Positions 30,959-41,041 are shown, counted from the first letter of the stretch. The stretch: DNA of 64,000 nt from Deinococcus sp. QL22 (GCF_023370075.1 NZ_CP097149.1:744001-808000), one strand, 5' to 3'. The notes: a model not told the origin generated them from the letters alone. A program made the numbers and translations.

Positions 30959-31984
30959 CTAGTGCCGCACGCGCTCGCCCCCCTTGCCCTCCCCTGCCAC
31001 CACTTCCGGCACAGATGGAGTCAACGCGGCCTGCGCCTGCACACTGTCGAGCAGTACCCGTGTAAAGGCCCGCACCAGGGGCAACCCCGCCCGCTGGGGC
31101 AGTACCGCCAGCGACAGTGGACGCGCCAACGGGTCAGGCAGCGGCAGCGCGATCAATCCGGGCGGCAGCGGCGAGAGCGCCAGCCGGGGCATCACGGTAA
31201 TGCCGAGGCCATAGCGCACCATACTGAGGGTCACGCTGTCCTGTTCGACTTCCATCAGGTCGGTGAGGGGAATGGCGTGGGCTTCGAGGTAGCCGCGTAC
31301 TCGCTCGAAACAGGGGTCGCGGTGGGGGGGCAAAATCATGGGCGCGGCGGCGAGGTCGGCCCACGACACCGGGTGTGGGCCGCGTGATTCGGGGGCTACA
31401 TACAGGTATTCATCTTCGGCCAATGGCGTGAGGAGCAGCCCCGGCACCTGCCGCCCCACCACCACCGACAGGTCGACGCGGCCCGCCCGCACCGCCGATT
31501 CACTGCCGCCGTGTGCCTCACTATCGAGCAGCATCACCGTGACGCCGGGATAAAGAAAGCGGAATGCGGAGAGTGCAGGCGGCAGCAGATGCGTGGCCGT
31601 AGAGCGGAACGAAGAAAGGCGCAGACGGCCCGACAACGCCCCTTCATCCTGCGCGGCCAGCAGCACATCGGCAGCGGCCTGCACGGCAGCGCGGGCATGC
31701 ACCAGCACCCGCAGGCCTGCCGCAGTGGGCACGGTTCCCCCCTGCGTGCGCCGCAGCAGGGGTCGGCCCACGGCCGTTTCCAACTTGCTCACCGCCTCAC
31801 TCAGGCTGGACTGTGACACGCCCGCTTCTGCCGCCGCCTCGCCAAAGCCGCCTGCTTCTGAAACCAGCAGGAGTGCCCGCAGTTGCGCCAGCGTGGGCTG
31901 ACCTTGCTGGCTGTGCTGAGTCTGGGCATGCTGAGGCTGAATCACCGAATCTTCAGGCGGCGCTTGCTGACGGTGTTGGCTCAT
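30959..31984 (-). CDS. LysR-family transcriptional regulator
   Basis: A 341-residue protein. A Gln-rich N-terminal extension of about 30 residues precedes the winged helix (LAQLRALLLVSEAGGFGEAAAEAGVSQSSLSEAVSKLE), then a periplasmic-binding-like sensor domain (LRLSSFRSTATHLLPPAL, VVVGRQVPGL, GLGITVMPRLALSPL). Ligand unknown. Leaderless start: TAGAAT, five bases, ATG. It is divergent from a small hypothetical gene at 32112. Confidence 0.9.
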   Translation of the reverse strand: MSQHRQQAPPEDSVIQPQHAQTQHSQQGQPTLAQLRALLLVSEAGGFGEAAAEAGVSQSSLSEAVSKLETAVGRPLLRRTQGGTVPTAAGLRVLVHARAAVQAAADVLLAAQDEGALSGRLRLSSFRSTATHLLPPALSAFRFLYPGVTVMLLDSEAHGGSESAVRAGRVDLSVVVGRQVPGLLLTPLAEDEYLYVAPESRGPHPVSWADLAAAPMILPPHRDPCFERVRGYLEAHAIPLTDLMEVEQDSVTLSMVRYGLGITVMPRLALSPLPPGLIALPLPDPLARPLSLAVLPQRAGLPLVRAFTRVLLDSVQAQAALTPSVPEVVAGEGKGGERVRH

Positions 31985-32111
31985 ACGACATTCTAAACCG
32001 CATCTGTCCCGGCCATATCGGTAAACCCGATGCTCCAGTCAGTACCTCCACCACGCTGCCGATGGCCTATGAGAGCAAATGAGCGCACTCTATGAGCAGG
32101 AGGTTTCACCC

Positions 32112-32429
32112 ATGACTTACCACGTTCCCCGCCCCGCCGTTGCCCCCCTGCCCCTCTTCAATGCCGCGCCTGTTACGCCCCGCGTAGCCCGGCCCGACTC
32201 GGCCCTGTTTGGCGCATTTGTACTAGAAATCACCACGCCCGACAGCCTGCCCACTGCCCCTGCCCTGACTGGCTGGCAACTGCGCGTGTGGCCTGTGGCC
32301 CGCCTCGGAGACGCCACGCTGGAAGCCCGCCCGATTGATGCACAGCAGACTGCCGCCGACCTAGTTGACGCCCTGCACGCGCACGGCTACGGCACGCTTG
32401 GCCCGGTTCGTACCCGCAGAGCATGCTGA
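32112..32429 (+). CDS. Small hypothetical protein
   Basis: A 105-residue protein with no recognised domain. The middle (FGAFVLEITTPDSLPTAP, WQLRVWPVARLGDATLEARP) suggests beta strands, and it ends in a basic TRRAC. AGGAGG at 32098-32103 and a spacing of 8 fix the ATG at 32112. A strong terminator follows, so it is expressed as a single unit. Confidence 0.65.
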   Translation: MTYHVPRPAVAPLPLFNAAPVTPRVARPDSALFGAFVLEITTPDSLPTAPALTGWQLRVWPVARLGDATLEARPIDAQQTAADLVDALHAHGYGTLGPVRTRRAC

Positions 32430-32466
32430 GAACGCCCAGCGCAACCGATTCAAGCGCACCACTTCA

Positions 32467-32502
32467 CCCCCGCCGGAGACACTCCACGCGGGGGCTTTTT
32501 TT
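32467..32502 (+). terminator. Terminator after the small hypothetical gene
   Basis: CCCCCGC, loop, GCGGGGG, then CTTTTTTT, 38 bases past the stop. Confidence 0.85.
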
Positions 32503-32529
32503 GGCTGTGGATTGGGGTCAATTGACCCC

Positions 32530-32667
32530 TCATACGGCTTCCGGCCAGTTCGTTCTCTTTCGGGAAAGCACCGAAGGCCAACTCCATTCTGGAATCTGTA
32601 TTTTTTCCCACTCCCTGTGGTCGAATGAAACAGTTTTTTAGAACTGTTCAATCGGAATCCGTATCAG
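32530..32667. repeat. Dispersed intergenic element, copy 2
   Basis: Begins TCATACGGCTTCCG and ends AATCGGAATCCGTATCAG; these ends are near-complementary terminal inverted repeats. The middle has GGAATCTGTATTTTTTCCCACTC, as in copy 4, then a hairpin ending TTCAATCGG. The TCA at 32664-32666 is the stop codon of the minus-strand phosphatase gene. Confidence 0.75.
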
Positions 32668-33503
32668 TGTAGCGGTGAGCCACTGGGAAAAGTGACGACT
32701 TCGGCAATGCCTGTGCCGTCCAGCCGCGCTATGAATCCGGCGTCGTCGCGGTAGGCCATGCCGCTGTCCATCGCCACGCACAGCCGCCCTGCGTAGGGAA
32801 TCGGTGCGCCGGGGCCGAGGGTGGGGCCGTGCATATTCTCGTCCAGCAGGATGTATACGGGCGTATGCCCATGCACCAGCCGGTCTCCGCCGAGGGTTCG
32901 CAGGAGTTGCCACGCCGACTTTTCTCCGCTGCTCAGCGAAAAGGCGAAGCGGTCAGCGAAGGCATTGGCGAAGCTGCCCCATGCTTCAGGCTCGTTGGTT
33001 TGCAGCAGGGCCTGAATAGCCCCATTGATCTCCTCGATGGTGCTGCCAAAGCGGGTGTACATGCGCGTGTCGGCGTGCATCAGGAGCCAGTTGCCTGCGC
33101 GGGCCAAGGCGGGGCGCTCGCTGAGCCAGGCGTGGTCGCCCGCTTCCATCCGGGCCGCGTCGCGGGGTTGGCCGCCGTTGCTCATCCAGTAATCGTTGAA
33201 TCCGTATTGGTCGTCCGGGTCGGTGCGCCGAAAGCGTTGCGCTGCCAGAAACATCACTTCATGGTTGCCAAGGAGCGCTGTGACCTGTCCGCCCGCCAGC
33301 CGCGCCTGAATCTCCAGATTCCGAATAAAGCGCACCACGCCGATGCCGTCTGGCCCCCGATCCATGTAGTCGCCCAGGAAGACGAGATGCGTGTCGCCTG
33401 CCGTCCACGCACCGTCAAAATCGATCAGGCCCGCCCGCAGCAAAATGGCCCGTACCTTGTCGTATGCACCGTGAATATCGCCGACCACCCACAGGTCAGG
33501 CAT
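32664..33503 (-). CDS. Calcineurin-like Ser/Thr-type phosphatase
   Basis: A 279-residue metallophosphatase: [13 protein letters not shown] (DxH), [14 protein letters not shown] (GDxxDRG), [11 protein letters not shown] (GNHE), [10 protein letters not shown] and RLVHGHTPV (GHT). The DRG form resembles bacterial PPP-type protein phosphatases. Its ATG overlaps the end of the Nudix gene by 8 bp, so it is third in the operon of the tandem HspR-like repressor. The frame runs upstream to 33635, inside the Nudix gene; that start is not used. Its TGA stop lies in repeat copy 2. Confidence 0.88.
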   Translation of the reverse strand: MPDLWVVGDIHGAYDKVRAILLRAGLIDFDGAWTAGDTHLVFLGDYMDRGPDGIGVVRFIRNLEIQARLAGGQVTALLGNHEVMFLAAQRFRRTDPDDQYGFNDYWMSNGGQPRDAARMEAGDHAWLSERPALARAGNWLLMHADTRMYTRFGSTIEEINGAIQALLQTNEPEAWGSFANAFADRFAFSLSSGEKSAWQLLRTLGGDRLVHGHTPVYILLDENMHGPTLGPGAPIPYAGRLCVAMDSGMAYRDDAGFIARLDGTGIAEVVTFPSGSPLH

Positions 33504-33942
33504 GGGCGGTTCCGGTTTGGGATTGCCCGATGTGGGTTTGGATGACAGCGCAGTAACGTTGGGCAGCGGGGGAAAGATCGGTGGGCAGAGAGTCCAGTGG
33601 AGACCATGCCACCGCTGTAGCGTCATCGCCTGCACGCGGGAATTGACCGTTGCAATCGGCAGAAAACAACACCGTCACCCAGTCCACGACGTTGCCATCC
33701 GGGTAGGTATGCTGAAACTCTGGCCCACTGAACACGCCCAGCAGTGTAAGGGTTTCGGCTGCTAAAGCAGTTTCTTCGCGTAGCTCGCGCCGGGCCGCGT
33801 CTTCTACTGCTTCGCCCGGCTCTACTGCGCCGCCGGGAATGTCCCACAGGCCGTTGTCGGTACGGCGAACAAGCAAGATGGTGTTGCCGTCTGTCACAGC
33901 TACGCCCGCGCCCACACGCTGAGCTGCGTTGTCACTCAACAT
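33496..33942 (-). CDS. Nudix hydrolase
   Basis: A 148-residue protein. The Nudix box is [23 protein letters not shown], with Thr where Gly is usual near the end. The substrate is unknown; family members hydrolyse nucleoside diphosphate derivatives, and Deinococcus has many of them. The ATG shares its A with the upstream gene's TGA (TGATG), so translation is coupled to the repressor gene. Confidence 0.9.
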   Translation of the reverse strand: MLSDNAAQRVGAGVAVTDGNTILLVRRTDNGLWDIPGGAVEPGEAVEDAARRELREETALAAETLTLLGVFSGPEFQHTYPDGNVVDWVTVLFSADCNGQFPRAGDDATAVAWSPLDSLPTDLSPAAQRYCAVIQTHIGQSQTGTAHA

Positions 33943-34703
33943 CAACCGTCGCTCTGCAAAGCAGGCACGGGCTGACCCTCGTCTTGGTCTGCCGAATCGT
34001 CCTGTATATCGGTTTCTTCCGGCGCAGGCAATTCGCGCCACAGGGTCATGCGCTCGGTAATGTCGTCCTGCAATTTCCGCACGTTGCCCTCCAGGTGCGT
34101 GCGTGCGCCGTCCAGCGCGTGCCGCAGCCGCATAATTTCTTCTACGCCCGCCAGATTCACGCCAAGTTCCTGGGTCAGGCGGCGGATTTCGCGCAGATGA
34201 TCTATGTCGCGCTCGCTATACAGGCGGGTTTTGCCGCTGCTGCGTCCGGGCCGGATCAGTTGCTTGCGTTCGTACAGGCGCAGGGTTTGCGGGTGCATGT
34301 CCACCAATTCGGCGGCGATACTGATGACGTATACCGGGCGGTCACGTGGGTCAAGTTTTTCCCCGGGCGCCGGCAGAGCTTTTTGCTGCACCTGCTCGCG
34401 CAACTCGCCCTCGATGCGCTCAATCTCGGCCTCGAACTCGCCCTGCATATCGTCGAGTTCGTGTTGAAGGCGCATCACTTCTTCCACGCCTGCCAGATTG
34501 ACGCCGAGTTCCTGGGTCAGGCGGCGGATTTCGCGCAGATGCTCGATGTCCCGTTCGCTGTACAGGCGGGTTTTGCCGGTGCTGCGGCCCGGACGAATCA
34601 GGCCTTTGCGCTCGTACAGACGGAGGGTCTGCGGATGCATATCCACCAGCTCTGCCGCGACAGAAATCACGTAGACCGGACGATGCTTAGACTGATTTGC
34701 CAT
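33942..34703 (-). CDS. Tandem HspR-like (MerR-family) repressor in one chain
   Basis: A 253-residue protein with two near-identical MerR/HspR DNA-binding units. Each reads [23 protein letters not shown], then a [11 protein letters not shown] block and [17 protein letters not shown], at about residues 9-78 and 125-194. Between them is a charged coiled-coil-like linker; the tail is acidic. HspR normally works as a homodimer on HAIR boxes (CTTGAGT-N7-ACTCAAG) to repress chaperone genes. Here one chain could act as a pseudo-dimer. The start at 34703 follows GGGAAGGT. A HAIR-like box overlaps its promoter. Nudix and phosphatase genes are coupled downstream. Confidence 0.88.
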   Translation of the reverse strand: MANQSKHRPVYVISVAAELVDMHPQTLRLYERKGLIRPGRSTGKTRLYSERDIEHLREIRRLTQELGVNLAGVEEVMRLQHELDDMQGEFEAEIERIEGELREQVQQKALPAPGEKLDPRDRPVYVISIAAELVDMHPQTLRLYERKQLIRPGRSSGKTRLYSERDIDHLREIRRLTQELGVNLAGVEEIMRLRHALDGARTHLEGNVRKLQDDITERMTLWRELPAPEETDIQDDSADQDEGQPVPALQSDG

Positions 34704-34709
34704 ACCTTC

Positions 34710-34730
34710 CCTGAGTATACCGGAAGCAAG
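34710..34730 (-). promoter_or_regulatory. HAIR-like operator at the tandem HspR promoter
   Basis: On the minus strand: CTTGCTT-CCGGTAT-ACTCAGG, compared with the HspR consensus CTTGAGT-N7-ACTCAAG (5 of 7 and 6 of 7, same spacing). A -10 box TATACT lies inside it (34719-34714), so binding would block transcription: probable autoregulation. Confidence 0.6.
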
Positions 34731-34858
34731 ATTGCTGACCGTGATGGGGAACAACAAAGGGGCGGCGGCACACCTGTTCGGCCAGTCCAGACGCCTAAGC
34801 GGCGTGGCAACGGCCTGTGACCTCTCCCCCATCCACCGTTGCCGCTATGATTCCGGGC

Positions 34859-36286
34859 ATGACCAGTTCTGAGCATCTGACGGGTTCTTCCGATCTTTCG
34901 GCCCACCTTGACCGCGCCGGGGCCGAAGCCGAATTGTTTGACCTGCTCCGCATTCCCAGTGTCAGCGCCGACCCCAGCCACGTGCCCGACATGGCCCGCG
35001 CCGCCGACTTTTTGCGGGCCAAGTTGGAAACGTTGGGCTTTGCCGTGCGCGTAGATGCTACGTCTCATGCGGGCAAAAGCGGGCAAACGGTGGCCGGACA
35101 TCCGGTGGTGTTTGCCGAAAAACAGGTGGATGCCAGCCTGCCTACCGTGCTGATCTACGGCCATTACGACGTGCAGCCCGAAGCCCCGCTGGAAGAATGG
35201 GTCTCGCCACCCTTCGAACCCACCGTCAGGGATGGCCGGGTCTATGCGCGCGGCAGCACCGACGATAAAGGACAGGCCTACGCCCATGTGCGCGGCGTGG
35301 AACTGCTGCTCTCTCAGGGCGAACTGCCCGTGAACGTCAAGTTTTTACTGGAAGGTGAGGAAGAGGTGGGCAGCCCCAGCCTCGCGGCCTACCTGCGCCA
35401 AAACGTAGAGGCGCTGAAGGCCGACGTGATCGTGATTTCAGACGGCAGCCGCTTTGCCCCCGACGTGCCCACGGTAACCTACGGCCTGCGCGGTCTGAGT
35501 TATGTGGAAATTCATGTGCAGGGCGCAAACCGTGACCTGCACAGCGGCAGCTACGGCGGGGCCGCACCCAACCCGATCAATGCACTGGCCGAAATCATCG
35601 CCAAACTGAAGGATGATCAGGGCCGCGTGACCATTCCCGGCTTCTATGACGGCGTGGAGGAAATTACGCCCGCCGAGCGCGAAATGTGGGCCAAACTGCC
35701 GCAGGACGACGCCGCGTTTGCCGCTTCCATAGATGTGCCTGCCCTGCCCGGAGAGGCCGGATACAGCGTGCTGGAACGCCTCTGGGCACGCCCCACGCTG
35801 GACGTGAACGGCATCTGGGGCGGCTATCAGGGCGAGGGCAGCAAAACCGTGATTGCCGCCAAAGCCGGAGCCAAAGTCAGTATGCGGCTGGTGCCCGGCC
35901 AAGACCCGGAACGCATCACGCAGCTCATCACCGACTACGTGCCGACCATCGCCCCCGAAGGCGTGAAGGTAGAAGTGAAGTCGCTGCACGGCGGCCAACC
36001 GATTAAAGTGGACGCCGATTCTCCGTTTGTGCAGGCGGCCGGCCGCGCCCTGAAGCGGGTCTACAACCGCGACGCCGCCTTTGCCCGTACCGGGGGCAGC
36101 ATTCCCATCGTGGCCGACTTCCGCTCCATTCTGGGCGCACCCGTGCTGCTTGTAGACTTCGGTCTGAACGAAGACGCCCCCCACTCGCCCAACGAAAGCT
36201 TTGCGCTGGAGGACTACCACAACGGGATTCTGACGGGCGCTTATCTGCTTCAGGAGTTGGGGCGGGTTGGCGAGCCGGAGCAGTGA
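34859..36286 (+). CDS. M20-family dipeptidase
   Basis: A 475-residue metallopeptidase. Metal-site blocks: [13 protein letters not shown] (His, Asp), [10 protein letters not shown] (bridging Asp), [12 protein letters not shown] (Glu-Glu), SDGSRFAP and the C-terminal DAPHSPNES (His). This is the CNDP/PepV-like dipeptidase group. The start at 34859 is leaderless (TATGAT, seven bases, ATG); an upstream in-frame ATG at 34817 lies before the -10 box and is not used. It is divergent from the HspR-like operon. Confidence 0.92.
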   Translation: MTSSEHLTGSSDLSAHLDRAGAEAELFDLLRIPSVSADPSHVPDMARAADFLRAKLETLGFAVRVDATSHAGKSGQTVAGHPVVFAEKQVDASLPTVLIYGHYDVQPEAPLEEWVSPPFEPTVRDGRVYARGSTDDKGQAYAHVRGVELLLSQGELPVNVKFLLEGEEEVGSPSLAAYLRQNVEALKADVIVISDGSRFAPDVPTVTYGLRGLSYVEIHVQGANRDLHSGSYGGAAPNPINALAEIIAKLKDDQGRVTIPGFYDGVEEITPAEREMWAKLPQDDAAFAASIDVPALPGEAGYSVLERLWARPTLDVNGIWGGYQGEGSKTVIAAKAGAKVSMRLVPGQDPERITQLITDYVPTIAPEGVKVEVKSLHGGQPIKVDADSPFVQAAGRALKRVYNRDAAFARTGGSIPIVADFRSILGAPVLLVDFGLNEDAPHSPNESFALEDYHNGILTGAYLLQELGRVGEPEQ

Positions 36287-36386
36287 GACTGAGAGCAGTG
36301 AAATTGCCTGAACGTGGAATGTGGAATGTGGAAACAGCCCAAACCACGATCTACGGTTCACACTCTCCTGACCGCGTGCAGCGCCT

Positions 36387-36989
36387 ATGAAGTTGGCCTT
36401 CCTCGCCTCACACGGAGGAAGCGCGGCCCGGCATATCGCGGCGGCCTGCGAGTCGGGCCAGTTGGCAGGCACTCCCGTTGCGCTGGCCTCCAACAACAGC
36501 CGTTCTCCGGCGCTGCTGTGGGCGCAGGAAGCGGGCCTGAAGTGGGCACATCTCAGCTCGGCCCGCATTCCAGACGCCGATGCGCTAGACGCTGCCATTC
36601 TGGAGTTTTTGCTGGATGCTGGAGCCGAAACCCTCGTGCTCAGCGGCTATATGCGCGAGTTGGGGCCGCGTGTGCTGGGGCATTTTGCGGGGCGCGTGGT
36701 GAATGTGCATCCCAGCCTGTTGCCCCGGCACGGCGGGCGCGGCATGTACGGAGACCGGGTGCATCAGGCCGTTCTGGTGGCAGGCGACAAGGAAAGCGGC
36801 GCGACGGTGCATCTGGTCACGCAGGGCATAGACGAGGGGCCGATTCTGGCCCAGGCGCGTGTGCCGGTGCTGCCCGGCGATACGCTCGCAAGCCTCAAAA
36901 CCCGCGTGCAGGCCACCGAGGGCAACCTGATGTTGGAAGCGTTGCGGACATTGCAGGAGTCGGCCACTCCACAGGCGGCTCAGCTGTAG
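36387..36989 (+). CDS. purN: Phosphoribosylglycinamide formyltransferase-like protein
   Basis: A 200-residue GART-fold protein. [21 protein letters not shown] replaces the usual LxSGxGSN start. [15 protein letters not shown] carries the catalytic Asn and His, and [18 protein letters not shown] the Asp. It likely transfers formyl from 10-formyl-THF to GAR in purine synthesis. Since no other pur gene is near and the N-terminal loop is HGG rather than GSGSN, another formyl acceptor is possible. Confidence 0.8.
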   Translation: MKLAFLASHGGSAARHIAAACESGQLAGTPVALASNNSRSPALLWAQEAGLKWAHLSSARIPDADALDAAILEFLLDAGAETLVLSGYMRELGPRVLGHFAGRVVNVHPSLLPRHGGRGMYGDRVHQAVLVAGDKESGATVHLVTQGIDEGPILAQARVPVLPGDTLASLKTRVQATEGNLMLEALRTLQESATPQAAQL

Positions 36990-37073
36990 GGCGTGTGGGC
37001 CAACGGGTTCAGCCTGTCTGGTAGAGACCCATCAGACAGGCCTCGTGCGACATGCCCTAGGCTGTAGGGTGAG

Positions 37074-37544
37074 ATGACCCCCGCTCTAACGGATCGCGCG
37101 GCCCTGTGGCCTGTCCTCCCCGCCCTCCCCGTGAGCTGGGAGGCGCTGCCCCAGGAGGGTGTCACGCTGCCTGACGGCACCCACCTGCGGTGCAACGACG
37201 CGCCGGACGGCACGCTCTATCTGAACCTGACGCTTCACGAGTCCGAGGACTTTCAGGAGTTGCTTGATGGGCGCGGCGACTATACCGATGAGGAGCTGGA
37301 AGACCCCTACGCAGTGATTGACCAACGCTGGCAGGAGGCGAGCGAGGTAATGCAGACCCTGATCGCTCAGGCGGCGCAGGTGCTCGGCGAACCCGCTCAG
37401 ACGGACTCCACGGGGCAAGTGAGCTGGTCGTTGCCCGACCGGACGATCTCGCTGGGCCTGTTTCAGGCAGATAGAGACTGCCCGCTTGAGGTGTGCCTGT
37501 GGCTGCTGCTCCCTGGGCTGAGCCCACGCATTTTGGAACTCTAG
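37074..37544 (+). CDS. Hypothetical protein
   Basis: A 156-residue, acidic, cytoplasmic-looking protein with no family I recognise. HLRCNDAPDGTLYLNLTLHESEDFQELL and SWSLPDRTISLGLFQADRDCPLEVCLWLLLP suggest an alpha/beta fold of the immunity or SMI1-like size class, but I see no firm motif. A TAGGGT box just before the ATG suggests a leaderless or very short leader. Confidence 0.65.
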   Translation: MTPALTDRAALWPVLPALPVSWEALPQEGVTLPDGTHLRCNDAPDGTLYLNLTLHESEDFQELLDGRGDYTDEELEDPYAVIDQRWQEASEVMQTLIAQAAQVLGEPAQTDSTGQVSWSLPDRTISLGLFQADRDCPLEVCLWLLLPGLSPRILEL

Positions 37545-37783
37545 GGAACGCCGCGAGGGGCCAGGACACGCATGACAGGAACGGTCTGGCCTTCACCGAC
37601 CCGTACCAGACTGAGCGTTCTCCAGAGAGGACTTCATCTTTGCCTAGATGCCTAATCCAGCCTTCCCTTTTTTACCCAATCTGCCAGAGCCTACCCCGCT
37701 AACCCGAGGTCGGCTCCGTTCTTTGATGGAGAGTTCTGGAGGCTGTTCGACTAGCGCGGCCAGGACATCCAGTGTTGTGGTTT
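37545..37783. other. Intergenic stretch, nothing identified
   Basis: No gene, repeat or terminator identified. It includes a TTTTTT tract near 37670. Confidence 0.4.
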
Positions 37784-38191
37784 TTATTTGGCAGGCCAGG
37801 CAAATTTCCGCCCGTCTTTGGGGGTCAGCAGCACGGAACGCACTTCATTCCCGGTGTTCTGGATGATGCAGGCCGCCGTTTCGGGCAGTGGGTCACCCAC
37901 GCCACTCTCAATGCTGCTGACGCTAGGGCAAGAAGCGTCGCGCTCGTCTTGGCCCAGCACATCGGCGGCGAGGCCCACCTGACGCACATATTCCCGAAAT
38001 CGTACCGGGGCGGACTGCCGTTAACGTTGAGGTTCAGCCTGACGCGGCGGCGGCGCTTCCCCACTCTGCTGAGTTTGCTGCTGTGCTGCACGCGATTGCT
38101 GCACGCTGCCCCACACGCTTAGACCGCCCAAGAGGGCCAGCATGCCCACCAAACTCAGCCACAGGCGCAGGCTCCGGGTTCGTCCATTCAC
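37784..38191 (-). pseudogene. Possible interrupted small exported protein gene
   Basis: Two minus-strand ORFs share one frame, split only by TAA at 38021-38023. The first (GTG at 38191, 56 codons) has a membrane or signal segment, LWLSLVGMLALLGGLSVWG, and a Gln/Pro-rich linker. The second (to 37784) reads VRQVGLAADVLGQDERDAS to RKFAWPAK. Near the junction another frame reads LNLNVNGSPPRYDFGN, so a nearby frameshift is an alternative to a nonsense change. They may instead be two small genes, or nothing: high GC keeps frames open. Confidence 0.35.
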
Positions 38192-38222
38192 ACCCCCATG
38201 GTAGCGGGCTTAGGCTGGCGGC

Positions 38223-38783
38223 ATGAAACGCAAGATTTTTGACCTCCGCCCCTGGGCACGCGTGACCGCCCACACGCAGACCCAGACCACCATTCCGGGC
38301 TACGTAATTCTGGATTTCACGGCCCACACGGTCATCAGGCCGCTGGATGTGCCGCGCCCCGCCGGAGAGGGCACGGTGCGGATTCTGGACAACGGCTTCC
38401 GCTGGGTACGTGCCCACCCCACCGGAATGGGAGAAGGCGTGATGGGCAGCGCCCTGACTGTGCAGCTGAACGAACGGGGACGGCCCGTGCAGTTTTACGC
38501 CGACATCCACACGGGCGAGGGCGTGGGCGAAGACGGCCTGCCCTGGCACGACGACCTCTATCTGGACGTGATCGCCGAGCCGGAAGCGGGCGGCTGGGGC
38601 GTCAATGCAACCAACATCATTGACGCCGAAGACCTGGAGGAGGCAGTGAAGGCCGGGCTGGTGACCCCGGAGCTGGACGAGGCGACGTGGGCACAGGCAC
38701 GGGCCGTAGCCGCCGAACTGCACGCAGGAACGTATGCGCCGCTGGCGGTGCTGCGGCGGTATCTGGAAGACCCGTATACCTGA
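38223..38783 (+). CDS. DUF402 domain protein
   Basis: A 186-residue protein matching DUF402 (FAU-1/Ntdp-like): GYVILDFTAHTVIRPLD, YADIHTGEGVGEDGLPWHDDLYLDVIAEP with the Asp-rich metal site, and DAEDLEEAVKAGLVT. Known relatives bind RNA or hydrolyse nucleotides; the role here is open. Leaderless start: TAGGCT, six bases, ATG. Confidence 0.85.
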   Translation: MKRKIFDLRPWARVTAHTQTQTTIPGYVILDFTAHTVIRPLDVPRPAGEGTVRILDNGFRWVRAHPTGMGEGVMGSALTVQLNERGRPVQFYADIHTGEGVGEDGLPWHDDLYLDVIAEPEAGGWGVNATNIIDAEDLEEAVKAGLVTPELDEATWAQARAVAAELHAGTYAPLAVLRRYLEDPYT

Positions 38784-38891
38784 GCGATGGAACAGGAAGC
38801 GCAGAACAAGCCCAACACTACGTTCCATTCTGCCGTTATACTCAGTTCAAAATTTCCAGCTTGTCCCCACTTCTCCCCCGGAGGTTCACCC

Positions 38892-39404
38892 ATGACCCAG
38901 CCTGATACTGCCGCCTCCCCTGCCCGCCCCGCCCTGCCCGGATTTGCCGTAAAAGCGGTGAAGGCCGCGCTGCACGCCATTCCCATGAATGCGACGGTGG
39001 GTGTACAGATCACCGATGTGGGCGTGGGCTGGGCCGAGGGTGTCTGTGCCGACACTGCGCCGTTTCGCAACCACCTGGGCACCATTCATGCCGGGGCACA
39101 GTTTTTGCTGGCCGAAGCCGTGAGTGGGGCCGCCTTTGCCGGAGCGTTTGCCGCGCAATTGGCGCAGGCCATCCCGCTGATAGAGAAGCTGGAAACGCAT
39201 TATGTGGCCCGCGCTCAGGGCGACATTACCGCGCAGGGCCAGATCGACCCGGCCACCTTGCCCGCCGCCGCCGCCGAGTTTGCCGAGCAGGGCAAAGCCA
39301 GATTGACCGTAAACGTAACCGTCAAGGATGCGGGCGGCAAAGACGTGATGCGGGCAGTAGCACACTGGTATATCCGTGCATCGGGCGGCAATTCGGGCAG
39401 CTGA
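38892..39404 (+). CDS. Hot-dog fold thioesterase-like protein (DUF4442 type)
   Basis: A 170-residue protein with a hot-dog pattern: VGVQITDVGVGWAEGVCADTAPFRNHLGTIHAGAQFLLAEAVSGAAF, then LETHYVARAQGDITAQGQ and ARLTVNVTVKDAGGKDVMRAVAHWYI. N-H-x-G-T-I-H-A-G is the helix start seen in DUF4442/YiiD-like proteins. CCGGAGG precedes the ATG at 38892, so the open frame to 38787 is not used. Confidence 0.83.
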   Translation: MTQPDTAASPARPALPGFAVKAVKAALHAIPMNATVGVQITDVGVGWAEGVCADTAPFRNHLGTIHAGAQFLLAEAVSGAAFAGAFAAQLAQAIPLIEKLETHYVARAQGDITAQGQIDPATLPAAAAEFAEQGKARLTVNVTVKDAGGKDVMRAVAHWYIRASGGNSGS

Positions 39405-39541
39405 AGCCGGCCCAGGCTCAGCACACCCCCAAACGGCCCCATATACAGCGTGTAATATTTTTCTCATTTTGGCCTTAAGCTGACTGGTGTGACATTCCCG
39501 CCCCCACTTCTGCCCGCCGCCCCTCTCCAGAGGCGTAGCTG

Positions 39542-41041
39542 ATGCTGGCGCGGGCGCGGAGTGTGGCCCTGATCGGCGTGGATGCCGTACCAGTTGAAGT
39601 AGAAGTAGATGTCAGCCCCGGTTTGCCAGCGTTTAGTGTGGTGGGCCTGCCCGATCAATCGGTGAGTGAGGCGCGGGAACGGGTGCGGGCGGCAATTCGG
39701 AACGCGGGATTGCCCTTTCCGGCGGCCAGAATTACGGTCAATCTGGCCCCCGCCGACCTGCGAAAAGAAGGCCCGCTGTACGACTTGCCGATTGCGCTGG
39801 GGCTGCTGGCGGCGCAGGAACTCTTGCCTGCGTCGGCGCTGGAAGGCACGTTGGTGGCGGGCGAACTGGCGCTGGACGGCACGCTGCGGCCCATCGCGGG
39901 GGCGGTAAATCTGGCGCTGCTGGCCTCCAGCCTTGGCCTGCCTGCGCTGCTGCCCGCCGGAAACGCCCGCGAAGCCGCGCTGATAGACGGTGTAACGGTA
40001 TTTGGGGCCGCCAATTTATTGGAAGCCGTGCGACACCTGAGCGGCCAAGCCCTGCTGAGCGCCACCGACCCGCCCCTGCCCGACGCCCCCAGCGACCTGC
40101 ACCCCGATCTGGCCGACCTGAAGGGCCAGAGTTCGGCCCGCCGCGCCCTGGAGATTGCGCTGGCGGGCGGCCACAACCTCCTGATGATCGGCTCTCCGGG
40201 CAGCGGCAAAACCATGCTGGCCCGCCGCGCTCCGGGCTTGCTGCCGCCCCTCACGCGGGCCGAGGCGCTGGAAGTCACGCGCATTCATTCGGCTGCGGGA
40301 CTCTTGACGGTACGGGGCACGCTGACTTTGGCGGCTCCGTACCGCACGCCCCACCACACCGTGTCGGATGCCGGACTGATCGGCGGGGGCAGCGTGCCGC
40401 GTCCGGGGGAAGTGTCGCTGGCGCACCGGGGCGTTTTATTTCTCGACGAGTTCCCCGAATTTAGTCGCAAGGCGCTAGAAACTTTGAGGCAACCACTGGA
40501 AGACGGTACGGTGACCATCAGCCGGGCGCGGGCCAGCGTGGACTATCCGGCCCGCTTTCAACTGATCGCCGCCATGAATCCCTGCCCCTGTGGGCACTTT
40601 GGCGACCCTGAAAAGGCCTGCACCTGCACGCCGCTCCAGCGCACCCGCTACGCCGCGAAAATTAGTGGGCCACTGCTCGACCGCATAGATTTGGTCGTCA
40701 GAGTCCCCAGGCTGACTGTGGATGAACTGACGCGTGCGCCAGAGCCGGAAAGCAGCGCCCCAGTTCGCGCCCGAATTACCGCCGCCCGCGACCTGATGCT
40801 GGATCGGCAGGGCGGGCGAAATACCGACCTAGCGGGCCAGCAACTTCGCAAGCACGCGCCCCTGAATCCCGGCCCAGACGCCTTTTTAAGGGCAGCGGCG
40901 CGCCAACTCGGCCTGACTGGGCGCGGCTTTGACCGAATTTTGCGTGTGGCCCGCACCGTAGCGGACTTGGCAGGCGGTGGCGACATCCGCGAATCGCACT
41001 TGGCCGAGGCCGTGACCTACCGCCCGCGTGAGTTGACCTAG
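39542..41041 (+). CDS. comM: YifB/ComM-type AAA+ Mg-chelatase-like helicase
   Basis: A 499-residue protein. The N-terminal ChlI-like domain ([23 protein letters not shown]) is followed by AAA+ with [13 protein letters not shown] (Walker A near residue 220), [10 protein letters not shown] (Walker B) and sensor regions, plus a Cys cluster [16 protein letters not shown]. ComM is a hexameric branch-migration helicase promoting recombination in natural transformation, which fits the pil operon later in the window. GAGGCG lies before the ATG. Confidence 0.93.
   Translation: MLARARSVALIGVDAVPVEVEVDVSPGLPAFSVVGLPDQSVSEARERVRAAIRNAGLPFPAARITVNLAPADLRKEGPLYDLPIALGLLAAQELLPASALEGTLVAGELALDGTLRPIAGAVNLALLASSLGLPALLPAGNAREAALIDGVTVFGAANLLEAVRHLSGQALLSATDPPLPDAPSDLHPDLADLKGQSSARRALEIALAGGHNLLMIGSPGSGKTMLARRAPGLLPPLTRAEALEVTRIHSAAGLLTVRGTLTLAAPYRTPHHTVSDAGLIGGGSVPRPGEVSLAHRGVLFLDEFPEFSRKALETLRQPLEDGTVTISRARASVDYPARFQLIAAMNPCPCGHFGDPEKACTCTPLQRTRYAAKISGPLLDRIDLVVRVPRLTVDELTRAPEPESSAPVRARITAARDLMLDRQGGRNTDLAGQQLRKHAPLNPGPDAFLRAAARQLGLTGRGFDRILRVARTVADLAGGGDIRESHLAEAVTYRPRELT

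Noticed and set aside
38034..38828. A 264-codon minus-strand frame across the DUF402 gene
   Set aside because: The plus-strand DUF402 frame has clear family motifs and a leaderless promoter; the antisense frame has neither.
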